NCBI GenBank assembly: GCA_025059075.1
Contig: JANXDZ010000001.1
Location: forward strand, 187,686 to 251,685
Reading direction: 5' to 3'
Length of the DNA: 64,000 bases
Origin: Sulfolobales archaeon
GTDB lineage: Archaea; Thermoproteota; Thermoprotei_A; Sulfolobales; Desulfurococcaceae
Of this stretch, positions 25,405-33,996 are shown piece by piece; positions within the stretch are counted from its first letter, which is position 1, and each line of letters starts with the position of its first letter. The notes below the pieces were generated by a model. That model was not told the origin of the DNA and made no database searches. It was given only the letters and a program-made list of their open reading frames with translations. The translations under genes and the position numbers were made by a program.

Positions 25405-25511
25405 TTAACTCCCCGGTTTATCCCCTCAAACGCGACTCGAGACGGCTGCGCCAGCCTCTATAAACTTGCATGGCTTGTGGACTCGCGTTTACAGAGCGGA
25501 ACTGGGGAGTT
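25405..25511. repeat. Second stem-loop element with nested stems and a TTAACTCCCC motif
   Basis: AACTCCCCGGTT (25407-25418) pairs with AACTGGGGAGTT (25500-25511; one wobble), and inside it AAACGCGA (25428-25435) pairs perfectly with TCGCGTTT (25483-25490). A small GC hairpin, GGCTG-CGC-CAGCC, lies at 25444-25456. A further copy of the left motif (TTAACTCCCCAGTT) lies at 25348-25361, and a related TTAACTCCCC is at about 62779. ACA follows the inner stem at 25491-25493, which recalls an H/ACA RNA, but the pocket geometry does not fit. The remainder of the gene-free stretch 24875-25796 shows nothing I can name. Confidence 0.5.
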
Positions 25512-25796
25512 AGGATTTATTTAAAAGCCGAAAAGCTTAAGCTACTTAAGGATGTGGAATATTGTGGAGGCTACTTGATGCATTTAGAAAACTGAGGGTT
25601 TAGCTCTAACGTAAGTTTATGGTTTGTTCATTGCCTCACATTGTTTCTCCATAGACAACTACATGAAAAGAGTTTATACGTAACAGTAATAGCAGAAGAA
25701 TAACATCAATCAATATGAAGCTCAAAACAACTACACGGGGCTCTTCTTCCATGTTATACTAAATGTGGACTGCTTCTCTTTTGATATAGTATACAT

Positions 25797-25964
25797 CTAT
25801 GTTTTCTGGATCGCTGGCGATAACTCCATTTTAGCCTTAACTCTGTATTCAACAAATCTGTCTTCAGGTGAAAACCTCGGAGGATGAGGTACAATCACTT
25901 GAGAACTGCATATTGGACAACGATCCTTTAGAGTATACCTTCCGCACTTAATGCATCTCCTCAT
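25797..25964 (-). CDS. nop10: Nop10, H/ACA ribonucleoprotein subunit
   Basis: I read this 55-residue gene by hand; it is too short for most gene lists. It starts MRRCIKCGRYTLKDRCPICS, giving a compact zinc ribbon, and continues with VPHPPRFSPEDRFVEYR, the conserved Nop10 core. Nop10 bridges the pseudouridine synthase Cbf5 and L7Ae in the guide-RNA-dependent pseudouridylation complex. It starts 8 bases after the aIF2-alpha stop codon, the usual archaeal gene order, and is the last gene of the cluster. Confidence 0.93.
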   Translation of the reverse strand: MRRCIKCGRYTLKDRCPICSSQVIVPHPPRFSPEDRFVEYRVKAKMELSPAIQKT

Positions 25965-25972
25965 GAGCCACT

Positions 25973-26776
25973 TCACTTCTTCTCACGCTCAAAACTGAAT
26001 GATACCCCAAGAGTTTTTGAAAGTTCTTCAGCTACATTAACTACGGCATTTAAAGCTTTTTCAGCTTCTCCATATTCTCTCGCTTCAATTTCCACGGTAT
26101 ATCGAGGAGCGCCCATGGTATATATATTGACGTTGACTTCTCGAGAAGCTCTTTCCCCAGCCTCCTTTAAAGCTAAAAGGATCTTCTTTATGTCCTCTAA
26201 GCCCTTTGGCTTAAGGCTTCTCAACATTACTACTCCTCTTATGCTAACTTTTTTCACAGTGATGTGCTTTCTCGCTTCACTTATTAACGGCTCAACCCAT
26301 TCCTCAGGCACTCCTGCTTCAATGAGGGCTTCATGTCCTCTAACAACAGCTTCTTCAAGACCAGTTAATGGATCTCCATAGTGATTATCTAGCTTCCACA
26401 CTACATCTCTATATGCTTCATCAATGCCCCTGCCTAGTTTCTGAGAAACTATTTCAGCTATTTTAGCTCCTTTCATCAATCTCTTATAGTGCTGCATTTT
26501 CCTTCTTCTATCCCCTTCAGCTACTCTCTTTAAGCTAACGTCAACCATCGACTTCACTTTATCAACTCTAATTACTTTAGCAACAACTTTTTGGCCCTCC
26601 TTTACTACTTCCTTTACATCCTTCACCCATCTACTTGAAGCCTCACTCCACGGTAGGTAGGCCTGTAGATCTCCATATTCATCTAGTTTAACGTAAGCTC
26701 CATATTCAAATACCTTATCTACAGTTGCTACAACTAGCTCTCCTACATCAGGGAGAGGTTTTTGAGGCTTGATCAA
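25973..26776 (-). CDS. eif2A: Translation initiation factor aIF2, alpha subunit
   Basis: The 267-residue protein has an N-terminal S1 OB fold (PDVGELVVATVDKVFEYGAY, residues 9-85), a central helical domain and a C-terminal alpha-beta domain (RGVVMLRSLKPKGLEDIKK). It is part of the heterotrimeric factor that brings initiator tRNA to the ribosome. The phosphorylatable region of eukaryotic eIF2-alpha is not obviously conserved. It follows S27e by 17 bases and precedes nop10 by 8, in the widely conserved archaeal order. Confidence 0.95.
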   Translation of the reverse strand: MIKPQKPLPDVGELVVATVDKVFEYGAYVKLDEYGDLQAYLPWSEASSRWVKDVKEVVKEGQKVVAKVIRVDKVKSMVDVSLKRVAEGDRRRKMQHYKRLMKGAKIAEIVSQKLGRGIDEAYRDVVWKLDNHYGDPLTGLEEAVVRGHEALIEAGVPEEWVEPLISEARKHITVKKVSIRGVVMLRSLKPKGLEDIKKILLALKEAGERASREVNVNIYTMGAPRYTVEIEAREYGEAEKALNAVVNVAEELSKTLGVSFSFEREKK

Positions 26777-26793
26777 GCTTCCACCAACTGTAT

Positions 26794-26997
26794 TTACTCA
26801 AGTACTGATAATACTTCAGCATTAATTATTCTCGCTTTTCCACCAGTAGGCTTAACTATTTGTGTTCCACATAAAACACACTTCGCTGGATAACTAGCGT
26901 GGCTGAAGATCACGTTTTCATATCCACATACACTGCACTTAACTTTAATAAAATTACTTCTTGACGTAGGTATTGGAGTTCTAAGCCTCTTTCCCAA
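26794..26997 (-). CDS. rps27e: Ribosomal protein S27e
   Basis: A 67-residue small-subunit protein with the family zinc ribbon: KVKCSVCGYENVIFSHASYP followed by AKCVLCGTQIVKPTGGKARI. Length and motif match archaeal S27e closely. It starts one base after the L44e stop codon and precedes aIF2-alpha, so translation is probably coupled along this operon. Confidence 0.95.
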   Translation of the reverse strand: MGKRLRTPIPTSRSNFIKVKCSVCGYENVIFSHASYPAKCVLCGTQIVKPTGGKARIINAEVLSVLE

Positions 26998-26998
26998 C

Positions 26999-27286
26999 TT
27001 ACTTCACCGCTTCTGAAACCTCTACTTTCTTAAGCCTAATCCCTTCTCTATGAACTATGTAGCCGCACTTAGCGCACTTGAGCTTTAAGACTACTTTTTT
27101 CGTCGTTTTTGCAAATCTCTTTTGCTCAGGCTTCCTCTTACTGCCATAGCCCTCCTGTTTCCTCCTATACCTCCTCTCTCCTTCAGCTAAAGCCCTTCTA
27201 CTCCCAGCTTTATAGATAGTTACTGAGTGCTCTACGTGAGCCTTGCACTTAGGGCAATACGTCCTAATAACCTTGGGTACCTTCAA
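26999..27286 (-). CDS. rpl44e: Ribosomal protein L44e
   Basis: A 95-residue large-subunit protein. The zinc ligands are in YCPKCKAHVEHSVTIYKAG at the N-terminus and LKCAKCGYIVHREGIRLKK near the C-terminus, separated by a highly basic segment. It binds near the E site. It follows the GINS-position gene by 13 bases and is the first ribosomal gene of the cluster. Confidence 0.95.
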   Translation of the reverse strand: MKVPKVIRTYCPKCKAHVEHSVTIYKAGSRRALAEGERRYRRKQEGYGSKRKPEQKRFAKTTKKVVLKLKCAKCGYIVHREGIRLKKVEVSEAVK

Positions 27287-27299
27287 CTTCTTCCCCTGC

Positions 27300-27830
27300 T
27301 TAAGTTAGCCTGGATCCTTCTAGAGGTTTTAAATAGTTATCAACTAACTCCTTTAAAATACTATACACTGGCTCAATTACTCCAAGAGCATACAGCAAGC
27401 ACGCCATCCACAACTCTACGCTAAATACATCCCCCCTCCTCCAGGACTTATCACTAATTGAGAAGTCTGTAGTTGCTTTAACTATAGCTCTCAAGCTTGA
27501 ATCAATGAGAGTGAGGCCTGAGAAATAATCTATGAGGAACCTAATTACTTTAGCTAAAGCAGCTCCAATACCTTTATCAATAGAATTAACTAGTTCCAAC
27601 GAGGGATTAAGCAGTAATTTAGTGTATCTAGCTCTTAAAAACATTGATGCATCTCCCTTAAGCTTATTAAGACTCTCAACAAACATCTCCATGGATAAAT
27701 CACTCACAGCCGCTAGTGAAGCAGCCTCCTTCAATGAATCCATTACTTTCCTAAAGTCCTCCTCAGTGAAGACTATTGGCTTAGCAGACTTCAACTCCTC
27801 CTTAGCGCATATAACGTATCTAATGCTCAC
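27300..27830 (-). CDS. Probable GINS-type replication protein (by position)
   Basis: I do not recognise the 176-residue sequence directly. It is mostly helical (FTEEDFRKVMDSLKEAASLA, then KVIRFLIDYFSGLTL) and ends LVDNYLKPLEGSRLT. Its place between priS and L44e is where many archaea carry a Gins15/Gins51 homolog, a subunit of the Cdc45-MCM-GINS helicase. Its start lies within the end of priS (11-base overlap), which fits a shared replication role. The GINS call is inference from synteny and helical content; alternatives remain open. Confidence 0.5.
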   Translation of the reverse strand: MSIRYVICAKEELKSAKPIVFTEEDFRKVMDSLKEAASLAAVSDLSMEMFVESLNKLKGDASMFLRARYTKLLLNPSLELVNSIDKGIGAALAKVIRFLIDYFSGLTLIDSSLRAIVKATTDFSISDKSWRRGDVFSVELWMACLLYALGVIEPVYSILKELVDNYLKPLEGSRLT

Positions 27831-28968
27831 TTGCCAAAACCTCTACTCCACTAGCTCTTACTAAATATACCAAGCCTTTTAAAGCAAGGTAAAAGCCTAT
27901 GTAAGCCTCCACTTTTTCTACAAACCCCTTCCGTAAATTCACCTTCCTATCTAGAATAGTAATCCCCGCTAAGTCGTAAGCAGGCTTAACTAGTACTTCT
28001 CCATTCATTGCCCTAAAGTCGTGGAAGTTGTAATTGAACTCATCGGATACGTCAAGGGGCTTAGATAAGAGCCCTGACTTACCGTTAATTGAGTTAGAAA
28101 ACCTTGACAGCCTAGAGATATCCATGGTTACTGCTGGATCTATACTGATCTTTAGGGCATCAATTGCGTCGATCACCCGATCATAGTTGTAAGCCTCATA
28201 ATCCCCTATGACTAGAGGGGATTCAACGGACTTTAAATAATCTCTTACTCTAGCCCTTAACCCATATTCATGCCTTCTATGGAAGAGGGCTACATAGCCT
28301 CCGCGTCTCTCTAACTTTACCTTAGGGAACACTCTTCCTGGATCCAGTGAGCCCAGCTGAATATAGTCTACTAACATCCTCCTGGAATCTTTATCGAGCA
28401 GCGAGAGGTGCTTGTCTTCAACTCTAATGTGGAACCCTCTATTTCCCGAAAACATAGTTGATATCTTTGAGGCCCCGAAATCTTCCTCAAGTATTCTCAC
28501 AATGGCTCTAGCATCCATCCAAGCCTTCTTCAGGCACTCATTGCTTAATTGAGGTAAGCTCACTAGATTTGTTGAGCTACATTGAGGACACTTCGCCCCT
28601 CCATTAATCCAGATATACCCACACTTACTGCATATTAAAACTGAGTGGCTGCATTCAGGGTAGTGATCTGCATCTATATCGAATAAGACATCAGCCTCCC
28701 TAAATCCCTTAGATTCCATGTCGGGGTTGCCTGGATCATCGTATGTAGCACTACTATAGTATAGGTGTAGAGGAGGATTCTCAATTACATAATCGTAGAG
28801 CTTGCTCATAGAGGTAAAGTGGAGGTGTCTGACGTAGGATTTTGAGCCAAAAGGCTGTACAGCAACCTCCCTCATTGATAGAAGTGGCGGTTCTTTAAGG
28901 GGCCTCTTCGCATAGTAGTTCCTAATTATTTGCTTTAGGAATTTATTACTCCGTTCTTGGAGCGACAT
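27820..28968 (-). CDS. priS: DNA primase small (catalytic) subunit PriS
   Basis: The 382-residue protein is the catalytic subunit of the archaeo-eukaryotic primase. DVLFDIDADH carries the metal-binding aspartates; an inserted zinc knuckle follows at once (HSVLICSKCGYIW, CPQCSS). The second motif, FSGNRGFHIRVED, binds the nucleotide triphosphate. Its start overlaps the end of pcn by 23 bases. The large subunit PriL is not in the window. Confidence 0.93.
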   Translation of the reverse strand: MSLQERSNKFLKQIIRNYYAKRPLKEPPLLSMREVAVQPFGSKSYVRHLHFTSMSKLYDYVIENPPLHLYYSSATYDDPGNPDMESKGFREADVLFDIDADHYPECSHSVLICSKCGYIWINGGAKCPQCSSTNLVSLPQLSNECLKKAWMDARAIVRILEEDFGASKISTMFSGNRGFHIRVEDKHLSLLDKDSRRMLVDYIQLGSLDPGRVFPKVKLERRGGYVALFHRRHEYGLRARVRDYLKSVESPLVIGDYEAYNYDRVIDAIDALKISIDPAVTMDISRLSRFSNSINGKSGLLSKPLDVSDEFNYNFHDFRAMNGEVLVKPAYDLAGITILDRKVNLRKGFVEKVEAYIGFYLALKGLVYLVRASGVEVLASEH

Positions 28969-29692
28969 AGAATTTTAACCTTCCGCCTTCAGGGAGTATG
29001 AACTCGATCTTGCATGGTATTGCTGAAGCGTACTCAAATACTGCTTCGTCAGCTGCCTGTGATGCTACAGCTATATCTGATAGGTAGTCAATTGAGTAAG
29101 ACGATCTCTCTTCACTATCCGCTGAAAACTCTAGTAACATGCCTCTTTCCTCAGAAAGCTCTAGCTCAGCTTCCCCAAGATCGCTTGTTGTTCTAGCAAT
29201 AAGTGCTCTCTCACTGGGCTTAGTGATGAACTCTACGGCTTCCCCCATGACTTCAAGCTCACTCACTATATCTCTAAATACAGTACTCACCATTCTAGCC
29301 CTTGCTTTAAACTGTATGCTGAGTTCAGGTACTTGCTCAGCTAATGACTGTATCGATGGAAGTATAAACTTCCTGACTCCTCTACCTTTGAGTGCTACTA
29401 CGAGCCTCCCGCTATCCATCACGCCTAGCTCAAGCCTATCGCTTTTAGTAGATCTCTTAAGTACTCTGCTTAGATCGCTTAAGTTTACACCAACGGTTAC
29501 TTCTCCATCAACTTCGAACTCCTCAAAGCCTGTGTGTGGAATAGTGTAGTCAACGAGCACTACCTTAGATGGATCTAGGGATCTAAGCCTTAATCCCTCG
29601 CTGTTAATTATGAAGCTGGCTTCCTCGACGATGTTGCTTATAGATGCTATGGCGTACTTCCACACTCTAGCATCTGGGAACACTAGCCTCAA
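28946..29692 (-). CDS. pcn: PCNA sliding clamp
   Basis: The 248-residue protein starts MRLVFPDARVWKYAIASIS, has the conserved INSEGLRLRSLDPSKVVLVD and the interdomain region, and ends near IPCKIEFILPEGGRLKFYV. It encircles DNA and tethers PolB, Fen1, ligase and other PIP-box proteins; PolB in this window has such a box at its C-terminus. Thermoproteota often have several PCNA paralogs forming heterotrimers; only one is seen here. It is co-transcribed with priS. Confidence 0.93.
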   Translation of the reverse strand: MRLVFPDARVWKYAIASISNIVEEASFIINSEGLRLRSLDPSKVVLVDYTIPHTGFEEFEVDGEVTVGVNLSDLSRVLKRSTKSDRLELGVMDSGRLVVALKGRGVRKFILPSIQSLAEQVPELSIQFKARARMVSTVFRDIVSELEVMGEAVEFITKPSERALIARTTSDLGEAELELSEERGMLLEFSADSEERSSYSIDYLSDIAVASQAADEAVFEYASAIPCKIEFILPEGGRLKFYVAPRTE

Positions 29693-29776
29693 TACACCAT
29701 CCCTCTACTATACTCTCTCACTTATAGTTAATATCGATTATTGATTTCTGCCTGCATAAGCTGGGGGCTTAAAGCT

Positions 29777-30118
29777 TTATTCATACTCTCTCCAGACATG
29801 ACTGCACTTCATGCACTTAAAGAACCTAGTCGATGGCTCGTCTGCAGCTCTAGTTTGTACAACCCAGTAATATGCCTCCCTCCATCCGCACTTTGGACAT
29901 ACGACGTCCTTAGTTACTGGGAGTCCTTTTACTTCCTTACTGCTTAATACAATTGTCTTCTCCCTACTACTATGTTCAACTGTAATGGTGGTTTTATATG
30001 GTGAAGGGCTTTTCTCACCAACTTCAATTGTATTACCGCATTTTATGCACACTAGAACAGTCTTGCCCCCCAAGTCCTTTGGCACCATTAATCCCCCGCA
30101 TTTTTGACAGAACTTCAT
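29777..30118 (-). CDS. tfs: Transcription elongation factor TFS
   Basis: A 113-residue TFIIS-like factor. The N-terminal zinc ribbon is FCQKCGGLMVPK...CIKCGN; the C-terminal one is VCPKCGWREAYYW...FFKCMKCSHVWREYE. The tip loop TRAADEPST holds the Asp-Glu pair that stimulates RNA cleavage in stalled RNA polymerase. All catalytic residues are present, so this is the cleavage-active form rather than an inhibitory paralog. Confidence 0.95.
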   Translation of the reverse strand: MKFCQKCGGLMVPKDLGGKTVLVCIKCGNTIEVGEKSPSPYKTTITVEHSSREKTIVLSSKEVKGLPVTKDVVCPKCGWREAYYWVVQTRAADEPSTRFFKCMKCSHVWREYE

Positions 30119-30142
30119 TTTTCATCCCCCTGTTGCTAGTCG

Positions 30143-30499
30143 CTATATAGCTAACTCACATATATTTCTTGAGTATCCATATAGCTTCCTTAAACACGTT
30201 TCTTCAGCTACTTTGCATAAAGCCCACAGAGTCTTCTGCCTTAAATATATTAATGTAATTGAGTCGCTTGCGCCAAGGAACTTCTTCCCTAAACCACCTA
30301 GAACTCTCCATAGCTCAGCATCTAGTGATGCAAAGTAAGTTACTTCATCCAATGACTTCATATTTCTTAAAGCATCCACTAAGTTACTGCATGTAAACGA
30401 TAGTTCTTCTACAGATTCTCCACGGTAAACGAGCAGGATGTTGCTTAAGCCACACTCATGGATTAAGAGTACTCTAGCTTCTTTCTTCCTACTGCTCAA
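30143..30499 (-). CDS. Unknown protein between rpoL and tfs
   Basis: A 118-residue protein with no motif I recognise. It has a hydrophobic start (ARVLLIHECGLSNILLVYRG), a central helical region (LVDALRNMKSLDEVTYFASL) and several cysteines near the C-terminus. Its start overlaps the end of rpoL by 4 bases, and tfs follows at 24 bases, so it sits between two RNA polymerase-associated genes and may act with them. A function cannot be stated. Confidence 0.7.
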   Translation of the reverse strand: MSSRKKEARVLLIHECGLSNILLVYRGESVEELSFTCSNLVDALRNMKSLDEVTYFASLDAELWRVLGGLGKKFLGASDSITLIYLRQKTLWALCKVAEETCLRKLYGYSRNICELAI

Positions 30500-30771
30500 A
30501 GCTTATCCTCAATTAACTTACTTAGCTCAGAGAGCTGTGCCTTAAGTTCGTCAATTACCTCTCTTAAAGCTCTTTCAACAGGGTAATCCTCCTTGGAGAT
30601 TATCGTTATTTCAACTAAGTCGATTAATGGATGAGGTATTCTATAGGTTGCAAAGTCTATATGTGGATTATTTATGCATGCCTTAGCCACTAAGTTACCT
30701 AAAGTATGGCTTTCTCCCTTGACTACTATGACTAATTCTCTGTCACTGACCTTCCTTGTACTAACCTCCAA
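30496..30771 (-). CDS. rpoL: RNA polymerase subunit Rpo11 (RpoL)
   Basis: The 91-residue protein corresponds to eukaryotic Rpb11 and pairs with Rpo3 in the polymerase assembly platform. The core motif is VVKGESHTLGNLVAKACINN, followed by ATYRIPHPLIDLVEITI and a C-terminal helix (LREVIDELKAQLSELSKLI). It leads the minus-strand run towards tfs and pcn. Confidence 0.95.
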   Translation of the reverse strand: MEVSTRKVSDRELVIVVKGESHTLGNLVAKACINNPHIDFATYRIPHPLIDLVEITIISKEDYPVERALREVIDELKAQLSELSKLIEDKL

Positions 30772-30962
30772 TTACAACACCTGGTGAAAGAATTGAGAAC
30801 GCTCTTAAAAACCTATGAGACAGAAGATCTTGTTCTAGAAGAGGGCCCATCTTCTATACTACATTTAAGCTACTCAATGAGTGTGAGGAGATTTCACTGA
30901 ACTAAAGAAAAGATCCTCTCCAAGCTTCAATCACTTTCCAGGGTTTAAGCTATATGGAGACG

Positions 30963-31038
<76 letters not shown>

Positions 31039-31141
31039 AGTGGATAGTATTAGGTACAGGGGATTTAAATTATTGCGTAAGAATCACATACTTCATGCAA
31101 GCTTTAGTAGCTACTTATCAACCCCTCCTTATTATATTAGA

Positions 31142-31678
31142 ATGAATTACAGGGTTGGGGTTAGAATGAAGATAGTAATGAATTCCCTTAAGAAGAATGA
31201 TGTAAAGGAGTTAGTGAACAATTTCTGTACAGTATTTAGAGAGCTGTGTTTAAAGCTAGGTATTGAGAAGTATAAAGAAGGCCGTAGAGCACTTTTTGAA
31301 GGCACCGCACTCTATGTAATTAACGGAGTTCCCTTGGTCTTTGAGTACAATGGCTTTAAGTATCCAACACTTGTGGCTATAGCTCTAGGAGGCTTAGGCT
31401 CTACTAGCTATGTAGTAGTAGACCAGGGGGCTGTTAAGCACTTACTCAATGGAGCAGACGTAATGGCTCCAGGGATCGTTGAGACAAGCGACTTCCAGAT
31501 AGGCGACGTAGTATCAGTGTGGTCTCCGGATAGAAAGACTGCTTTAGTTGTAGGTAGGGCATTAATGAATTCTAAAGAAGTGCTGATGATAAGGAGGGGT
31601 AAAGCTATAAAGAACATCCATTATGCTGGAGACAAAGTGTGGAAAATATGTCTAGAAGTGTTAAGGAAAATTAAATAG
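31142..31678 (+). CDS. PUA-domain protein of the MCT-1/Tma20 type
   Basis: The C-terminal half is a PUA RNA-binding domain: YVVVDQGAVKHLLNGADVMA then PGIVETSDFQIGDVVSV. The N-terminal half (MKIVMNSLKKNDVKELVNNF, then FEYNGFKYPTLVAIAL) matches the pre-PUA domain of archaeal MCT-1/Tma20 homologs, whose eukaryotic relatives bind the small ribosomal subunit and recycle tRNA. The frame extends upstream to 31040, against the tRNA-Ala gene; homologs start near MKIVMN, so I prefer Met at 31142 or 31166, the latter behind a GGTTGGGG tract. Confidence 0.8.
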   Translation: MNYRVGVRMKIVMNSLKKNDVKELVNNFCTVFRELCLKLGIEKYKEGRRALFEGTALYVINGVPLVFEYNGFKYPTLVAIALGGLGSTSYVVVDQGAVKHLLNGADVMAPGIVETSDFQIGDVVSVWSPDRKTALVVGRALMNSKEVLMIRRGKAIKNIHYAGDKVWKICLEVLRKIK

Positions 31679-31804
31679 AGTTTTAAGAGACTTCACCTCC
31701 TTTAGTTCAGCAAATCATTGTTACTTCAGAAAGCAGTGTTATTTATTTAAAAGCAATGCTGTATGCATAAGCTTAAAATACTTAAAATTTGAGTGAAGCA
31801 AGCT

Positions 31805-33850
31805 CTATGTTCTCATTAATTCTATGTATCTCTCAATATCTATTTCATAAAGAGCTACAATTAAATATGTGGAGTATGTAGTTAAGTCACGTTGCTCACT
31901 TATGAGTGGAATTCTCCTAACCGAAATGAGCTTCATGTAAGTCATCTCCTCAACGCTTATTGGAGAGTTTGAGTAGTAAGTATTGAATATGCTGCCTAGG
32001 CCCGACATATTTGTTTGAACAGCATATACTAACGCCTTTACTAAAGTAGAGTCAAAGGCTTTGTCACTCCACGCTAATGGAAGTTGCATAGGCGTAGGAG
32101 CATTAAGTAAGTTAAAGTACTCAGTTAAGCTATAGCCAGCTGAAACGACGTGATCGGCTAATTTAGCTAAATCAATCGTGGGGGCATAGTATGTCTCTGT
32201 TGCACCAGTAGCTGTTAATGCGAAAATAGGCCTCCCTAAGTTTACTTTAGCGCTGCCCCACAGCGGTTGTTCTACTGTAACTACTTCAGACACAATAAGG
32301 TATGCCTTTGAAGCATTTAGTTCTTTAGCTAAGGAACTCAACCTAGCTGTAGCTCGATACTCATCGCTCACCAATATGCTGGCCAGTAAGGCCTTTTGCT
32401 CATTATCTGAAGGAGGGCTAGCGACAACGTATGCGTTAGTGTAACCAACTATCCAGTATGCATAGCTATCTTCAGCCACTACTAGTGAGTCATCTTCAAT
32501 TAATGAGAGTAAGTCGAGTACATATGATGTACCCGGTTCTTCTGCAAACAAATCTCTAGATAAGCCTCCATAGAACACCCCCGGTTTCCCTCTAACAATA
32601 GTAATGGATGAAGCCCCTTCAGCTAAAACTATTAAGGCCATGAGTCCTGCGAGCAATGCAACTAACGTTCTTCTCAAAGATCTCTTACTTACTCTCATAA
32701 ATACTGTAGCTAACTTAAATAACATTAAGGCTATCATTGGAGCAGCAAGTGCTGTAGCATAAACTGATAGAGATGGATCTATGTAGCCGGAAATAACTGC
32801 AGCAAAGAATCCTACAAGCATTGAAAACAATAGGTACTTCCCTCCCCTAGGCATGCTTCGTGAAGCATTCACTAAGAATACCAATGAAGCTGGTGCAAGT
32901 ATGGCGAACACATTGTAATCAGCTATGGGTCTATATGACTTAGAGTAGAATTCTCCAGCTGCCTGAAGAGCGAATGCCCTGTCTACGATGAGCGAAATAG
33001 CTATAGCAGAGAGTATAGAGAATGCAATTAACGATAGCTTAGCTGCACTCATTAACGACTCTAAAGCTATTCTCCTTAGCACTACTAAATCTATTGATCC
33101 AGCTGTAATTGCTAAAGCTAGAAGCATTAATGAAAGTAATTGGGGGAAAGTGAAGTACTTCAATCCCACTATTACTTGAATAGCTGGCGGCACAGTTAAT
33201 ATGGCTGCTCCATAAATTACTTCCCTGAACTCTATTCCTCTAGAAATTATCCTATAGAATAAGTAAGTTGAGTAAGCCACTATAGTGATCCATGCATTGC
33301 TCCAAAAGATCCAGATAAGTACTGCAAGGACTATGCCCACTAAACACCAAGAATTTCTCTTGCTATCTAAATACTTAGATGTAACTATGGCTAGGAAAAG
33401 GCCTAGTGGAGCTATGGTATATGTGCCGAACATGTTTGCTCTAAACCAGTAGCTTACTGCTGGATTAAAGACCAGTAGTAGAGATGATATGCCAGCAACA
33501 AGATCATTCTTGAATGCCTCGCGAGATAATGCATAAGCTCCAGCAATCAGCGCAAGCCCCATTGCTACTGTAAACCACTCTAATCCTACACCTACTTTAG
33601 CTAGAGTGTAGGTCAATAGAGTCGGTAGTTTAAATAGGTTTACTCCGTTTGGATAAGCTAACCTATAGTTAATGAAGTCGTTAGTAACTGCGAAGTGTTT
33701 GTAAACTACTTTATGGAACCACGAGCAATTGTCATCAGCTATATTGCTATAGCTAACGAATACATACGATAGAAGTACTATTATAATGAGTGAGGCTACT
33801 AATAGTGTAAAGCCATAGATGTTCGCAATCTTATGGATCACACTAGTCAC
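31805..33850 (-). CDS. STT3/AglB-like membrane protein lacking the oligosaccharyltransferase motifs
   Basis: A 681-residue protein with about 11-13 membrane segments in the first 410 residues and a soluble C-terminal domain, the layout of archaeal AglB. The first loop (DDNCSWFHKVVYK then NYRLAYPNG) resembles STT3. The soluble domain has LVVAEDSYAYWIVGYTNAYV where AglB has WWDYGYWI, so the sequon-binding WWDYG reads EDSYA, and the acidic motif after RANMFG is replaced by TYTIA. It is either a paralog with another task or a degenerate transferase. It is not clustered with other glycosylation genes. Confidence 0.6.
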   Translation of the reverse strand: MTSVIHKIANIYGFTLLVASLIIIVLLSYVFVSYSNIADDNCSWFHKVVYKHFAVTNDFINYRLAYPNGVNLFKLPTLLTYTLAKVGVGLEWFTVAMGLALIAGAYALSREAFKNDLVAGISSLLLVFNPAVSYWFRANMFGTYTIAPLGLFLAIVTSKYLDSKRNSWCLVGIVLAVLIWIFWSNAWITIVAYSTYLFYRIISRGIEFREVIYGAAILTVPPAIQVIVGLKYFTFPQLLSLMLLALAITAGSIDLVVLRRIALESLMSAAKLSLIAFSILSAIAISLIVDRAFALQAAGEFYSKSYRPIADYNVFAILAPASLVFLVNASRSMPRGGKYLLFSMLVGFFAAVISGYIDPSLSVYATALAAPMIALMLFKLATVFMRVSKRSLRRTLVALLAGLMALIVLAEGASSITIVRGKPGVFYGGLSRDLFAEEPGTSYVLDLLSLIEDDSLVVAEDSYAYWIVGYTNAYVVASPPSDNEQKALLASILVSDEYRATARLSSLAKELNASKAYLIVSEVVTVEQPLWGSAKVNLGRPIFALTATGATETYYAPTIDLAKLADHVVSAGYSLTEYFNLLNAPTPMQLPLAWSDKAFDSTLVKALVYAVQTNMSGLGSIFNTYYSNSPISVEEMTYMKLISVRRIPLISEQRDLTTYSTYLIVALYEIDIERYIELMRT

Positions 33851-33996
33851 CCTTCAAGCTTCTTAAGCTCCTCTACTAGAAATAAAACCATTGCTAAAAT
33901 ACCCTTATGCTACTTCATGTAGTGAAAGTTGTTTTAGTTAAAGATATAAGTGTAGCCGGGGATTTGGACTACGCAGCGTCTCGTTTGGGAGGATGT

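Noticed and set aside
25405-25511. Assignment of the second folded element as an H/ACA guide RNA
   Set aside because: ACA follows the inner stem at the right place, but the left side of the pseudouridine pocket is far too long and no kink-turn could be drawn.
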